This document shows, one piece after another, positions 30,072-39,549 of a stretch of 64,000 bases of DNA. Numbering within the stretch: the stretch's first letter is position 1; every line of letters begins with the position of its first letter. Below the pieces are notes generated by a model, which ran no database searches, was not told where the DNA came from, and saw only the letters and a list, made by a program, of their open reading frames with translations. This DNA comes from Vicingaceae bacterium (GTDB taxonomy: Bacteria; Bacteroidota; Bacteroidia; Flavobacteriales_E; Vicingaceae). The stretch spans positions 1-64,000 of the forward strand of contig JAOKCF010000001.1 in NCBI GenBank assembly GCA_028245195.1. The letters are read 5' to 3'. The position numbers and the translations under genes are program-made.

Positions 30072-30530
30072 ATGGAAATAGACGGAACATTATTTACCAA
30101 AGAGGTAATTTGGTTTTTAATTGGTGTTGGCTTATTGATACTCGAATTATTTGCGCCAGGATTAATCTTTGTTTTTTTTGGAATCGGTGCATGGATTACA
30201 GCAGCAACATTACTGGGAATAGACCTATCCCTAAATGCTCAACTACTGTTGTTTGCAGTAACTTCGTTAGGAAGTTTATTGCTGTTACGCAGAAGCATTA
30301 GAAAAAAATACATGGATATTTCCATTAACGGAGTAGAAGATGCCGACAACGGTTTTATTGGGAGTCAAGCAGTTAGTTTAACGGAAATTGCTCCCGGACA
30401 AGATGGAAAAGTCGAGTTTAACGGCAGCCAATGGGAAGCCTGCTCTACTTCTAAAATCGAATCACGCATGGCCGTAATTATTGTTGGCATGAAGAGTATT
30501 AAATTAATTGTTGAACCCTTAAAATCGTAA
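30072..30530 (+). CDS. NfeD family membrane protein
   Basis: TM-rich N-term with LLILELFAPGLIFVFFGIGAW, OB-like C-term; next to stomatin gene. Confidence 0.88.
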   Translation: MEIDGTLFTKEVIWFLIGVGLLILELFAPGLIFVFFGIGAWITAATLLGIDLSLNAQLLLFAVTSLGSLLLLRRSIRKKYMDISINGVEDADNGFIGSQAVSLTEIAPGQDGKVEFNGSQWEACSTSKIESRMAVIIVGMKSIKLIVEPLKS

Positions 30531-30534
30531 AATC

Positions 30535-31458
30535 ATGAACGGAGTAACTATTATCCTAATTGGATTAATCATTATATTAATCTTTTTATTCATTTCTACT
30601 ATAAAAATTGTACCCCAGCGTTCTGCTTTTGTTATTGAGCGTTTTGGAAAATATAGAGACACGCTTATGGCAGGGTTTCATATTATTATTCCTTTCATTG
30701 ATAAAGTTGCGTATAAACACACCCTTAAGGAACAAGTCATTGATGTTTCAGCACAAATATGTATTACTCAAGATAACATTTCTGTTGAAGTAGATGGTGT
30801 ATTGTATTTGCAAGTGGTAGATGCCAAAAAGGCTTCTTATGGTATTGATAATTATCCTTTCGCTTCTATTCAGTTGGCGCAAACTACCATGAGAAGTATC
30901 ATTGGTAAAATGCAGTTAGACAAAACCTTTGAAGAAAGAGATAACATCAACTCAACGATTGTAGAAGCGGTAGACAAAGCTTCTGACCCATGGGGAATAA
31001 AGGTTACTCGGTATGAAATTAAAAACATTACACCTCCACGAAGCATTAATGATGCTATGGAAAAGCAAATGAGAGCGGAGCGAGAAAAGAGAGCAACGAT
31101 TGCTACCTCAGAAGGAGAGCGACAGGCAACCATGAATCGCGCAGACGGTGATAAGCAAGAATTAATTGCTCGATCCGAGGGAGAAAAGCAAAAAAGAATT
31201 AACGAAGCTGAAGGACAAGCAGCAGAAATATTGAGCATTGCTGAAGCTACTGCAGAAGGTATTGCAAAAATTGCAGCTGCCATTCAAAATCCTGGAGGTT
31301 TCGAAGCAGTTAACTTAAGAGTTGCTGAACAATACATCGAACAGTTTGGAAAAATTGCCAAAGAAGGAAATACCTTAATTCTACCGTCAGACTTAACGGA
31401 TGTTTCAAGCCTAGTTGCTACTGCCACTTCTGTAATTAAGCAACAAGGAAAAGTGTAA
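30535..31458 (+). CDS. SPFH/Band 7 (stomatin/slipin) family protein
   Basis: VPQRSAFVIERFGKYRDTLMAGFHIIIPFIDKVAYKHTLKEQVIDV. Confidence 0.93.
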   Translation: MNGVTIILIGLIIILIFLFISTIKIVPQRSAFVIERFGKYRDTLMAGFHIIIPFIDKVAYKHTLKEQVIDVSAQICITQDNISVEVDGVLYLQVVDAKKASYGIDNYPFASIQLAQTTMRSIIGKMQLDKTFEERDNINSTIVEAVDKASDPWGIKVTRYEIKNITPPRSINDAMEKQMRAEREKRATIATSEGERQATMNRADGDKQELIARSEGEKQKRINEAEGQAAEILSIAEATAEGIAKIAAAIQNPGGFEAVNLRVAEQYIEQFGKIAKEGNTLILPSDLTDVSSLVATATSVIKQQGKV

Positions 31459-31460
31459 CC

Positions 31461-31644
31461 ATGAAAAATAAAGTCAAATTACTTTCATTTTTTTATCGCA
31501 TACTTTTTTGCACTTGGTATTACCTCTTTAGATTTTGAGAACTTAGGTATAGAAAACAATATAAGAGGTTATTCAGTTATAATGTTAGGATTAGACACAT
31601 CTATTGCATACTTCATTTTCCGAAAAAGAGAGAAAAATAATTGA
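31461..31644 (+). pseudogene. Small (~60 aa) two-TM membrane protein gene with frameshift at T7 run (31488-31494)
   Basis: MKNKVKLLSF then, in another frame, FIAYFFALGITSLDFENLGIENNIRGYSVIMLGLDTSIAYFIFRKREKNN*. Confidence 0.55.
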
Positions 31645-32780
31645 GCCAAGAACAAACATTTGACTACACCATTATAGGAGGTGGGCTAGCAGGAATCCAG
31701 CTCGCCTTAGCTTTTTGCAAAGATTCATATTTTGAGAATAAAAGCATTGCCATCATCGAACCAGACACTAAGTCCACAAATGACAAAACATGGTGCTTCT
31801 GGGAAAAAGGAGTTGGACAGTGGGATTCGCTATTGCTTCACCATTGGGAAAAAGGGACGTTTTATGGACCTCAAAAAGATATTTCGATGGACTTTGGCGG
31901 CTATTTGTACAAAATGCTCCCTTCCATCAACTTCTACGACTATGCAAAAGCAGAAATTGCAAAAAACACTAACATAAGTTGGATTAAAGATCGTGTAATA
32001 AAAGTTGAAGGAAATGAAATTAAAGGAGCACAACAGACATATTGGAGTGCATGCGTATTTGATAGCAGAGTTCCGGAAGATTTTGAAAAAGATGCTAAAT
32101 CATTGACCTTACTGCAGCCTTTTAAAGGGTGGTTAATTGAAACTGAAGAGGACCATTTTGAACCCGAGTCGTTTACTTTTATGGATTACAGGTTGGGACA
32201 CGAAAATAAAACCTGTTTTACTTATGTTTTACCAATCAGCAAGCGAAAAGCTTTGGTAGAATTCACTTTTTTTGTCCCAGAACTGATTAACAATACTATA
32301 TATGACGAAAAGCTAAAAGAATTCATTAGCAATAAACTTAAGATTGACTCTTACTCTATAAAGGAAATTGAAGAAGGTGTAATTCCGATGAGCAGCTATC
32401 CTTTTTGGAAAGACAATAAAGATGGCTTCGTCAAAATTGGAACAGGCGGAGGTTGGGTAAAAGCCTCTACAGGCTACTCATTCAAAAGCACGGAACGCAA
32501 AGTGAATCAATTAATTATTGCTTTAAAATTAAATACGATTCCACAACCTACTTTCTGGCAAAAGCGATTTCGATTTTACGATGAAGTGCTGCTGAATATT
32601 CTCTACCAACAAAATCAAAAAGGGCCTGAAGTTTTTGAACGCATGTATTCCAAGAATGAAGCGCATAAAATCTTTAAATTTTTAGATGAGGAAACTACCT
32701 TTGCAGAAGAACTAAAAATAATGTGGAATACAGATCGGCCACTTTTTGTAAAAAGTGTAATTGATGTGCTAAAAAGATAA
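31641..32780 (+). CDS. Lycopene cyclase family protein (CrtY/CrtL-like), TTG start
   Basis: FDYTIIGGGLAGIQLA, DKTWCFWEKG, FDSRVP, GTGGGWVKASTGYSF. Confidence 0.88.
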   Translation: MSQEQTFDYTIIGGGLAGIQLALAFCKDSYFENKSIAIIEPDTKSTNDKTWCFWEKGVGQWDSLLLHHWEKGTFYGPQKDISMDFGGYLYKMLPSINFYDYAKAEIAKNTNISWIKDRVIKVEGNEIKGAQQTYWSACVFDSRVPEDFEKDAKSLTLLQPFKGWLIETEEDHFEPESFTFMDYRLGHENKTCFTYVLPISKRKALVEFTFFVPELINNTIYDEKLKEFISNKLKIDSYSIKEIEEGVIPMSSYPFWKDNKDGFVKIGTGGGWVKASTGYSFKSTERKVNQLIIALKLNTIPQPTFWQKRFRFYDEVLLNILYQQNQKGPEVFERMYSKNEAHKIFKFLDEETTFAEELKIMWNTDRPLFVKSVIDVLKR

Positions 32781-32784
32781 AGTT

Positions 32785-33093
32785 ATGTTTGGAAAAATGG
32801 GTGACATGATGGGCAAGATGCAAGAAATGAAGCAGAAGTCTGAAGAGGTCAAGAAAAGATTAGATACCATTAGTGTAAGTGGCATCGCTGAAGATGGCAA
32901 AGTAACCGCTATTTCTAACGGTAATAGAAAAATCACTTCGATTCAAATTAGTGAAGAACTTTTTGCCAATGCAGATAAAGAGCGTATTGAAGATTTAACC
33001 ATAGTTGCAATTAACAGAGCGTTGGAAAAAGCAGAAAAGGTATCTGAGGCTGAAATTGCAGGAGTTGCAAAAGGAATGTTACCGGGTTTTTAG
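32785..33093 (+). CDS. YbaB/EbfC family nucleoid-associated protein
   Basis: FGKMGDMMGKMQEMKQKSEEVKKRL, VTAISNGNRKITSIQI. Confidence 0.92.
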   Translation: MFGKMGDMMGKMQEMKQKSEEVKKRLDTISVSGIAEDGKVTAISNGNRKITSIQISEELFANADKERIEDLTIVAINRALEKAEKVSEAEIAGVAKGMLPGF

Positions 33094-33149
33094 TTTGAAA
33101 TGAAAACTTCTTTTAGAAGTGAAATGGAAGGTTTAATTACAACAACTTG

Positions 33150-33763
33150 ATCAGTAAAGACTCAAATCAACTATCTGTTTTTAATGAACTGAACAAATGG
33201 AATTAAAAGTTTGATATTTGGTCATTCTTCTCTGATTTCTTCTTTCTTTTTGGAGTCCTTTTTTTAGGATGGAACATGGTACTTCTAATTTTGTGGTTCA
33301 TGATTGATACAGGAGTCATGCTCCTTTTTGTGATTATTTTATTTCATCAAGAACGAAAAGATTGGATGGAAACGGTGTTTTTCATTTTCATGAGTCCTCT
33401 TTTCCTCGGAATACTTGCTGCATTGTATATAGGAATACAAGATTTTATTATTGACTTGGAAATGGAAGAAATTGCGAATTCAGATCTAACACAATTATTC
33501 AATTCGATTTTGCTATCACTAATCCTGTCTTTCAGTGCACTAAATCACTAAGTGAATATAAAGAAGATCGAAAGAGGATGTTAAACGGAACATAGAAAAG
33601 TAGCTTTCTGAAGCACTTCTTTCTGCGTTATGTCATACTTGTAATTCTCATTACAGCCATGGTTTTCTTCTTTGTATATTTTCAAATGGGAATACTTATA
33701 CTTCTCTTTATTGCAAAATCAGTTTTAAGAGTCTTCAATAAAAGAATGAGAACAATACTTTAA
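33150..33763 (+). pseudogene. Degraded multi-TM protein (possibly DUF6498-like)
   Basis: NELNKWN*KFDIWSFFSDFFFLFGVLFLGWNMVLLILWF... (TAA 33204) then frame change to LKHFFLRYVILVILITAMVFFFVYFQMGILILLFIAKSVLRVFNKR* ending 33763. Confidence 0.5.
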
Positions 33764-33765
33764 AA

Positions 33766-34518
33766 CTACTGATGAATCCCCAAACGCATGCCTATTTCAT
33801 AAACAAGTAAATCATTGAAACCACTTTTATCTGTAAACACATTTGACAATCGATATCGTCCGTAAAAAACAAAGCGGTTAAATCCAACTCTTGCCAAAAG
33901 ACCATAAGTGTAATCTCTCTTATAATCTAAATCTGTATCTAAGGTTCTTGTTTTTCCAGAACCTGGGTTTGGTTTGTTTTCCAACGTCTTATGCCTTACA
34001 TCGTATTGCCATCCTAAAAAGCCGCCTAGGTCAATAAAGGTTCCGTTGGAGTGGATTTTATTAACCAACTTAATTCGCACAAATGGAGAAGTCATTAGCG
34101 AATTAAAAATCAACTTTTCTTTCTTGTGCAATAGGGTACTGGGAATGGTTTTAGTTGAATCTTGAGCTAAATGATACGCAGAGCGATGATATACAATATC
34201 GAAACCAATTTCAGACCATTTGGACAACCTCCATTTCCACAAATAACCGATAGAAAATGAACCCGACTTTCCAAAAATTACTTCTGAGCTGTCATTATCA
34301 AGTCCTCCAATAAATCCATAAGACAAAAATAAATGACTGTATCTATCTTGATTTGGCCCTCTTTTAATCAATGTCATTGAATCAAGATCTCTACCGTATG
34401 GGTCGTTCTCTGCAATTTGCCCATAACCAACAAGAAACACCAACATAGAAAAACACAGAAGAATTGACTTTTGATTCATCAGAATCTTATTTTTAAACTT
34501 TGAAGTGCTAAAATACAA
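33766..34518 (-). CDS. Conserved hypothetical secreted/outer-membrane protein
   Basis: Signal-like N-term, beta-rich sequence. Confidence 0.6.
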   Translation of the reverse strand: MYFSTSKFKNKILMNQKSILLCFSMLVFLVGYGQIAENDPYGRDLDSMTLIKRGPNQDRYSHLFLSYGFIGGLDNDSSEVIFGKSGSFSIGYLWKWRLSKWSEIGFDIVYHRSAYHLAQDSTKTIPSTLLHKKEKLIFNSLMTSPFVRIKLVNKIHSNGTFIDLGGFLGWQYDVRHKTLENKPNPGSGKTRTLDTDLDYKRDYTYGLLARVGFNRFVFYGRYRLSNVFTDKSGFNDLLVYEIGMRLGIHQ

Positions 34519-34529
34519 ATTGTGAAAAG

Positions 34530-35537
34530 ATGATAGTTGATTTAAGAAGCGATACTGTGACGCAACCTACATCAGAAATGAAAGAAGCCATGTTAAACAC
34601 CATAGTTGGAGATGATGTTTTGGGCGATGATCCGACTGTAATTCAGCTAGAAGAACTTGTCGCAGGCCGTTTCGGACATGAAGCTGCCTTGTTTTGTCCT
34701 TCCGGCACCATGACAAATCAAATTGCTATTAATGTTCACACTAGCGCTCCGGGGGAAGTCATTTGTGACGATTTAGCTCATATTTATCGCTATGAAGGCG
34801 GCGGTATGGCTTTCAATTCAGCAGTATCAAACCGATTAATAAAAGGCGACCGAGGACGTTTCACATTGGAGCAATTAAAAGCAGAAATAAATCAAGACGA
34901 CATACACTTCCCCCCTAGTCAACTTGTTGCTTTAGAAAATACGTGTAATAAAGGCGGAGGTTGTTATTGGGAAATGAACGAAATTGAAAAAATTGCGACC
35001 TACTGTCGTTCAAAAAACATTCCGATTCACCTTGATGGCGCAAGACTGTATAACGCTTTAGTTGCACAAAATACCTTAGAATTAGAAATAGGAATGCACT
35101 TTGATTCTATTTCTATTTGTCTATCTAAGGGCCTCGGAGCACCGGTTGGTTCGCTTTTAACAGGAACTAAAAGTTACATAAAAAAAGCAAGACGTATTCG
35201 CAAAATTTTCGGAGGAGGCATGAGGCAATCAGGCTATTTAGCTGCTGCAGGAATTTATGCGCTAGAAAATAATGTAGAGAGACTTAAAGTTGATCACGAA
35301 AATGCTAAAACAATAGGAAATATTCTAGATTCAAAAAAGGAAATCAAAGAAATCTACCCCATCGATACCAATATCGTTATATACGTTTTAAATGACAATA
35401 TAGACCTTCAAGACTATTTGAATCGATTAAATAACAAAGGAATTCGCGCATTATCTATGGGCGCTCAAACAGTTAGACTTGTTACGCACTTGGGTATTGG
35501 CAAACCAGAAATGGGTTATTTGCAAACTAATTTATAA
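34530..35537 (+). CDS. Low-specificity L-threonine aldolase (PLP-dependent)
   Basis: MIVDLRSDTVTQPTSEMKEAM, HLDGARLYNA, CLSKGLGAPVGS. Confidence 0.95.
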   Translation: MIVDLRSDTVTQPTSEMKEAMLNTIVGDDVLGDDPTVIQLEELVAGRFGHEAALFCPSGTMTNQIAINVHTSAPGEVICDDLAHIYRYEGGGMAFNSAVSNRLIKGDRGRFTLEQLKAEINQDDIHFPPSQLVALENTCNKGGGCYWEMNEIEKIATYCRSKNIPIHLDGARLYNALVAQNTLELEIGMHFDSISICLSKGLGAPVGSLLTGTKSYIKKARRIRKIFGGGMRQSGYLAAAGIYALENNVERLKVDHENAKTIGNILDSKKEIKEIYPIDTNIVIYVLNDNIDLQDYLNRLNNKGIRALSMGAQTVRLVTHLGIGKPEMGYLQTNL

Positions 35538-35656
35538 TCAGAGTAGTTCAAAAAATAGTGTTTAACTATTTTGAATTCAGCAAATTCATAAGTGTTAGTC
35601 TTCTGTTATAATTTGTTCGTCTTATAATCTGATATAAGTGTTTATTAAAAGCACCT

Positions 35657-36007
35657 TTGCTACTGACCTATATTAAAGCCGTTGTTCATTATAAGAGTCA
35701 AGATAAATGGGACCAATTAGACATCGGCGCATATTATGAGAGTAATCCATTCTATGTTGGAATAAGTTACAGGGGATTACCTTACAAACGATTAGAAAAT
35801 TCCCACCAGAATAACGAATCGTTCATATTTATTTTGGGGTTGCAAGCAAACGATCTTAGGATTGGATATAGCTACGATGCGACCATTTCAAAATTAGCAA
35901 GATATTCGGGAGGTGCTCACGAGGCATCACTCATCTATGAGATTGCCAACGATAGAAGAAAACGCAAAAACAAAATGTACTTCTTGGCTCCTTGCCCTAA
36001 TTTTTAG
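35657..36007 (+). pseudogene. 5'-truncated PorP/SprF family (T9SS-associated) membrane protein remnant
   Basis: LDIGAYYESNPFYVGISYRGLPYKR...LRIGYSYDATISKLARYSGGAHEASLIYE matches only the C-terminal third of PorP/SprF proteins. Confidence 0.75.
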
Positions 36008-36032
36008 AAGATTTAAACGTTGCGAATAAAGC

Positions 36033-36845
36033 CTAAGCTTCCAAATCTACTTCAACAAAATAGCCTCCATATTTTCGGATATTAATAACTATTCCACCTT
36101 CAAATATTAGGTACTGTCCTTTGATTGCTTCGAGTTTTCCTTCAAGTGTTGGCTCATTATCCAAATTGTGACTTTTTACCTTTTGAGGAAACCTAAGCGC
36201 GGGGTATTCTAGTTCCGTTACTTCGTCATCATCACTTACCAATTCCATCCACTCGTCATGAAGCTTTTCTATTAGTAAGTCTTTAGTTTCAATAATGTCT
36301 ATTTCCGTCGCTACTTCATTTTTGAGCATTCGCTGCCATGGAGTTTTATCTGAAGCAAATTCCTTCAAAGCAACCTCAATCATTCCTGCTTGGTATCGAT
36401 TCTCAGTAACAGCAATTTTGACTGCTCTTGAAGCTCCTTGATCTATCCAACGATACGGAACTTGAGTTTCCCGAGTTACTCCTACTTTTATTGCAGAGGA
36501 GATTGCTAAATATACTACGTGAGGCTGATTGTGATTGCGCTCTTCCCACTCCACATCTCTGCCCTTGCCCAAATGTGCTTCACACAACTCTGGTCTTAAT
36601 ATGCAAGGTGCAGCTTGAGGCGAATTCATAAAGCATGGATAGCAAAACCCTTGTCTGAATGATTTTTTGGTTACCCTTCCACAATTGACACAATTTATGA
36701 TGCCTGTAAAATGTAATTTAAGATGACTCCCAACCAAAGAAGTCATGTCAATTTCATCCTCCCCCAAATTCAAGGAATACTGAATTGGACTCGCCAAATC
36801 TGTTTGCATTTTACGAAGATTGCCTTCAAATACTCTTGTTTCCAT
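36033..36845 (-). CDS. DUF2797 domain-containing protein
   Basis: Zinc-ribbon CVNCGRVTKKSFRQGFCYPCF; YLAISSAIKVGVTRETQVPYRWIDQGAS. Confidence 0.88.
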   Translation of the reverse strand: METRVFEGNLRKMQTDLASPIQYSLNLGEDEIDMTSLVGSHLKLHFTGIINCVNCGRVTKKSFRQGFCYPCFMNSPQAAPCILRPELCEAHLGKGRDVEWEERNHNQPHVVYLAISSAIKVGVTRETQVPYRWIDQGASRAVKIAVTENRYQAGMIEVALKEFASDKTPWQRMLKNEVATEIDIIETKDLLIEKLHDEWMELVSDDDEVTELEYPALRFPQKVKSHNLDNEPTLEGKLEAIKGQYLIFEGGIVINIRKYGGYFVEVDLEA

Positions 36846-36914
36846 TTTGCGAAGGTAATTTTTATTTTAAATTGGTTGAAGCAAGTATTTCTATTTTCAT
36901 AATTTAGACCCACT

Positions 36915-38882
36915 ATGAAAAAGCTCTCCAAGCTTCAAGTTTATGGCATTTTTATCGTTTTTGGTTTTTTACTCTACGGTAATACATTAACCCACGATTT
37001 TGCCTTAGATGATGCCATTGTAATTACCGAAAACGACTTTACAAAAAAAGGCTTCTCCGGTATTTGGGACCAATTAACTAATGATCAGTTTATTGGATTC
37101 TATGGAGAAAAGAAAGAATTAGTGGCCGGAGGAAGGTACCGTCCATTGTCGATGGTAATCTACAACATTCAATACGATCTAGCCGGGGCAAACCCTTTTT
37201 TAGGTCACCTCATCAATGTTCTTTTCTACATTCTCAATGGGATACTCCTCTATACTGTCTTAAATCGTGTTTTATCCCAATTTCAAGGCTTTCTTAAAGG
37301 AATTTCTTTACCCTTACTCGTTAGCCTACTTTGGTTCTTCCACCCTATCCATACAGAGGTAGTAGCCAACATAAAAGGCTTAGATGAAATCATGGCTTTC
37401 TGCCTGCAATTAAGCACACTATGGTATATATTAAATTACCTTGAGAATCAAAAAATAAATGATTTATTGGGCATCGTTGTATTCTTCTTCCTTGGTTTGT
37501 TAGCAAAAGAAAGTACCATCACTTGGCTCGCTGTAATTCCGATTTTAATTTATTTTTTCACCAATCATTCATTTAAAAAGGCATTACCTGCTTTCGGAGG
37601 ATTAGCAGCAGCAGCTGTTATTTGGGCCGGAATTAGGTATCAAGTTGTTGGTGGAGGAATCTCAGCTGTTGCAGACAACATTATGAATGACCCATTTTTA
37701 GAGGCAACAATTTCAGAGAAGTATGCTACTATTACGCTCACCTTAGGCAAGTATCTGCAATTGTTGGTGTTTCCTCATCCCTTGACATATGATTACTACC
37801 CAAAGCATATTCCCATTGTCGGTTGGGGAAATAAAATGGTTTTACTTTCTTTATTGGCCTATTTATTCATAGCTATTATTGCTATTTGGGGATTCTTCAA
37901 AAAGAACGTCGTAAGTTTTGCTATTTTACTTTACGTCATCACTTTGAGCATTGCTTCCAACTTAGTTTTCGTAATCGGTGCGTTTATGAATGAGCGTTTT
38001 GTTTACGTTTCTTCTCTGGGCCTTAGCTTAATTATAGGCTTTGGTATTTTCAAACTATTAGAACACAAAAAAATATCCAAGAATGCCATTTGGACTCTAC
38101 TCTTTACAATCTTCGGATTGTATTCTTTAAAGACAATTAGCCGAAATCAAGTTTGGAAAAACAATTTAACGTTAGCCACACACGATGCAAACATTTCCGT
38201 AAATGGAGCAAAGAGCAATGTAATGGCCGGTGGTCTTTTAACCGAAAATGCAATGAAACTTAAGGACTCGTCTGAAAAGCAGAAAATGCTTCAAGAAGGA
38301 TTGGTTTATTTACAGAGAGCCATTAACGCTTACCCAGAATACATTGACGGCCTAATCTTAATGGGGAATGCTCAATGGGAATTAACTAAAAACATCAATC
38401 AAGCTCTACCTTATTACTATCAGATTCTAGCAATCAATCCGTACCACCAAAATACGCTGCAGAATTTTTACATTATTGTTGAACAGAGTAAAAACACTGA
38501 AGATAAGATAAACGCTTACAAAACATTACTTCGGTATAATCCGAACGAAATGACCGCCTATTTAAATTTGGGAAGAACGTATGGAAGAGAAAAAAACGAT
38601 TTAAAAAATGCGCAATTGTATTTGGAAACAGCTTTAAAAATCGCTCCAAATAATTATGAGGTTTTAAGCAACTTGGGAACATTATATGGACTTTCTAAAA
38701 GCTATAATGCAGCTATTGATGCACTAGAAAAAGCAGCCAAAATGAACCCAACTATTGCGAAAACACAAATCGACCTTGGTTTAAGCTATTATTATTTGGG
38801 ACAATTGGAATTGGCAAAATCTTCTTTTGACAAGGCGGTTCAAATAGACAATTCAATTAACCGATCACAATTCCCAATTTAA
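36915..38882 (+). CDS. Multi-TM glycosyltransferase-like protein with C-terminal TPRs (TMTC/O-mannosyltransferase-like)
   Basis: LDDAIVITEN, FHPIHTEVVANIKGLDEI, KESTITW, then TPR repeats. Confidence 0.8.
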   Translation: MKKLSKLQVYGIFIVFGFLLYGNTLTHDFALDDAIVITENDFTKKGFSGIWDQLTNDQFIGFYGEKKELVAGGRYRPLSMVIYNIQYDLAGANPFLGHLINVLFYILNGILLYTVLNRVLSQFQGFLKGISLPLLVSLLWFFHPIHTEVVANIKGLDEIMAFCLQLSTLWYILNYLENQKINDLLGIVVFFFLGLLAKESTITWLAVIPILIYFFTNHSFKKALPAFGGLAAAAVIWAGIRYQVVGGGISAVADNIMNDPFLEATISEKYATITLTLGKYLQLLVFPHPLTYDYYPKHIPIVGWGNKMVLLSLLAYLFIAIIAIWGFFKKNVVSFAILLYVITLSIASNLVFVIGAFMNERFVYVSSLGLSLIIGFGIFKLLEHKKISKNAIWTLLFTIFGLYSLKTISRNQVWKNNLTLATHDANISVNGAKSNVMAGGLLTENAMKLKDSSEKQKMLQEGLVYLQRAINAYPEYIDGLILMGNAQWELTKNINQALPYYYQILAINPYHQNTLQNFYIIVEQSKNTEDKINAYKTLLRYNPNEMTAYLNLGRTYGREKNDLKNAQLYLETALKIAPNNYEVLSNLGTLYGLSKSYNAAIDALEKAAKMNPTIAKTQIDLGLSYYYLGQLELAKSSFDKAVQIDNSINRSQFPI

Positions 38883-39435
38883 TGAAACCCAAAATTACTA
38901 TTCCAAAAACAAACCCAACTCTAAAAACCGAGTGTTTAGAATTAAAGCCTCCCTTGCTTTCGGACGCGGCTGATTTCTTTGAAATTCGCTCAAATGTTGA
39001 ATTTATGAAATACGTTGGTCAGTAACCAATAAAACAAATATCAGAAGCGGAAGCATCCATTCAAAGGATAATTGATGGGTTCGAAGCCCAAACAGGCATT
39101 TCTTGGAAAATTTGTAAAAAAGGAAAAATAAGCTCATTGGATACATTGGATTTTGGTCAATCGATTAGACTAATTTTCGAACAGAAATTGGATACGGCTT
39201 GCACCTCAATTACCACAGAAAAGGCTATGGAACGGAAGCACTAAACGCAATGACAAATTTTATTTTTAACGACCTAGTTATGCGCAGTATAGAAGCAAAT
39301 TCAGATGTAAAAAACACAGCAACTATGAAGTTACTAGAAAAGTGTGGATTTAAAAAAGAGGCCCACTTTAAAGAGAACTACTTCTTTAATGGCACGTTTT
39401 TAGGTGGTGCCATTTATTGTTTAGTGAAGCAATAG
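38882..39435 (+). pseudogene. GNAT (RimJ-like) acetyltransferase, degraded
   Basis: MKPKITIPKTNPTLKTECLELKPPLLSDAADFFEIRSNVEFMKYVGQ*PI... (TAA 39023); frame change ~39110-39130; ...NKLIGYIGFWSID*TNFRTEIGYGLHLNYHRKGYGTEAL (TAG 39166). Confidence 0.85.
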
Positions 39436-39549
39436 AAAATCGTGTTCAAGCAGCGAAACGTTAATTGTCCTTAACTGCTTCAATTTATTAACCATCTGCC
39501 TTAATTCTGTGCATATAAGCCTTAATTTTAGCGACCTTAAAAATATTTT

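Noticed and set aside
35547-35575. Inverted repeat ttcaaaaaatagt...actattttgaa as a regulatory element
   Set aside because: AT-rich dyad just after the threonine aldolase stop without a T-run; expected by chance in this composition and not supportable as a site.
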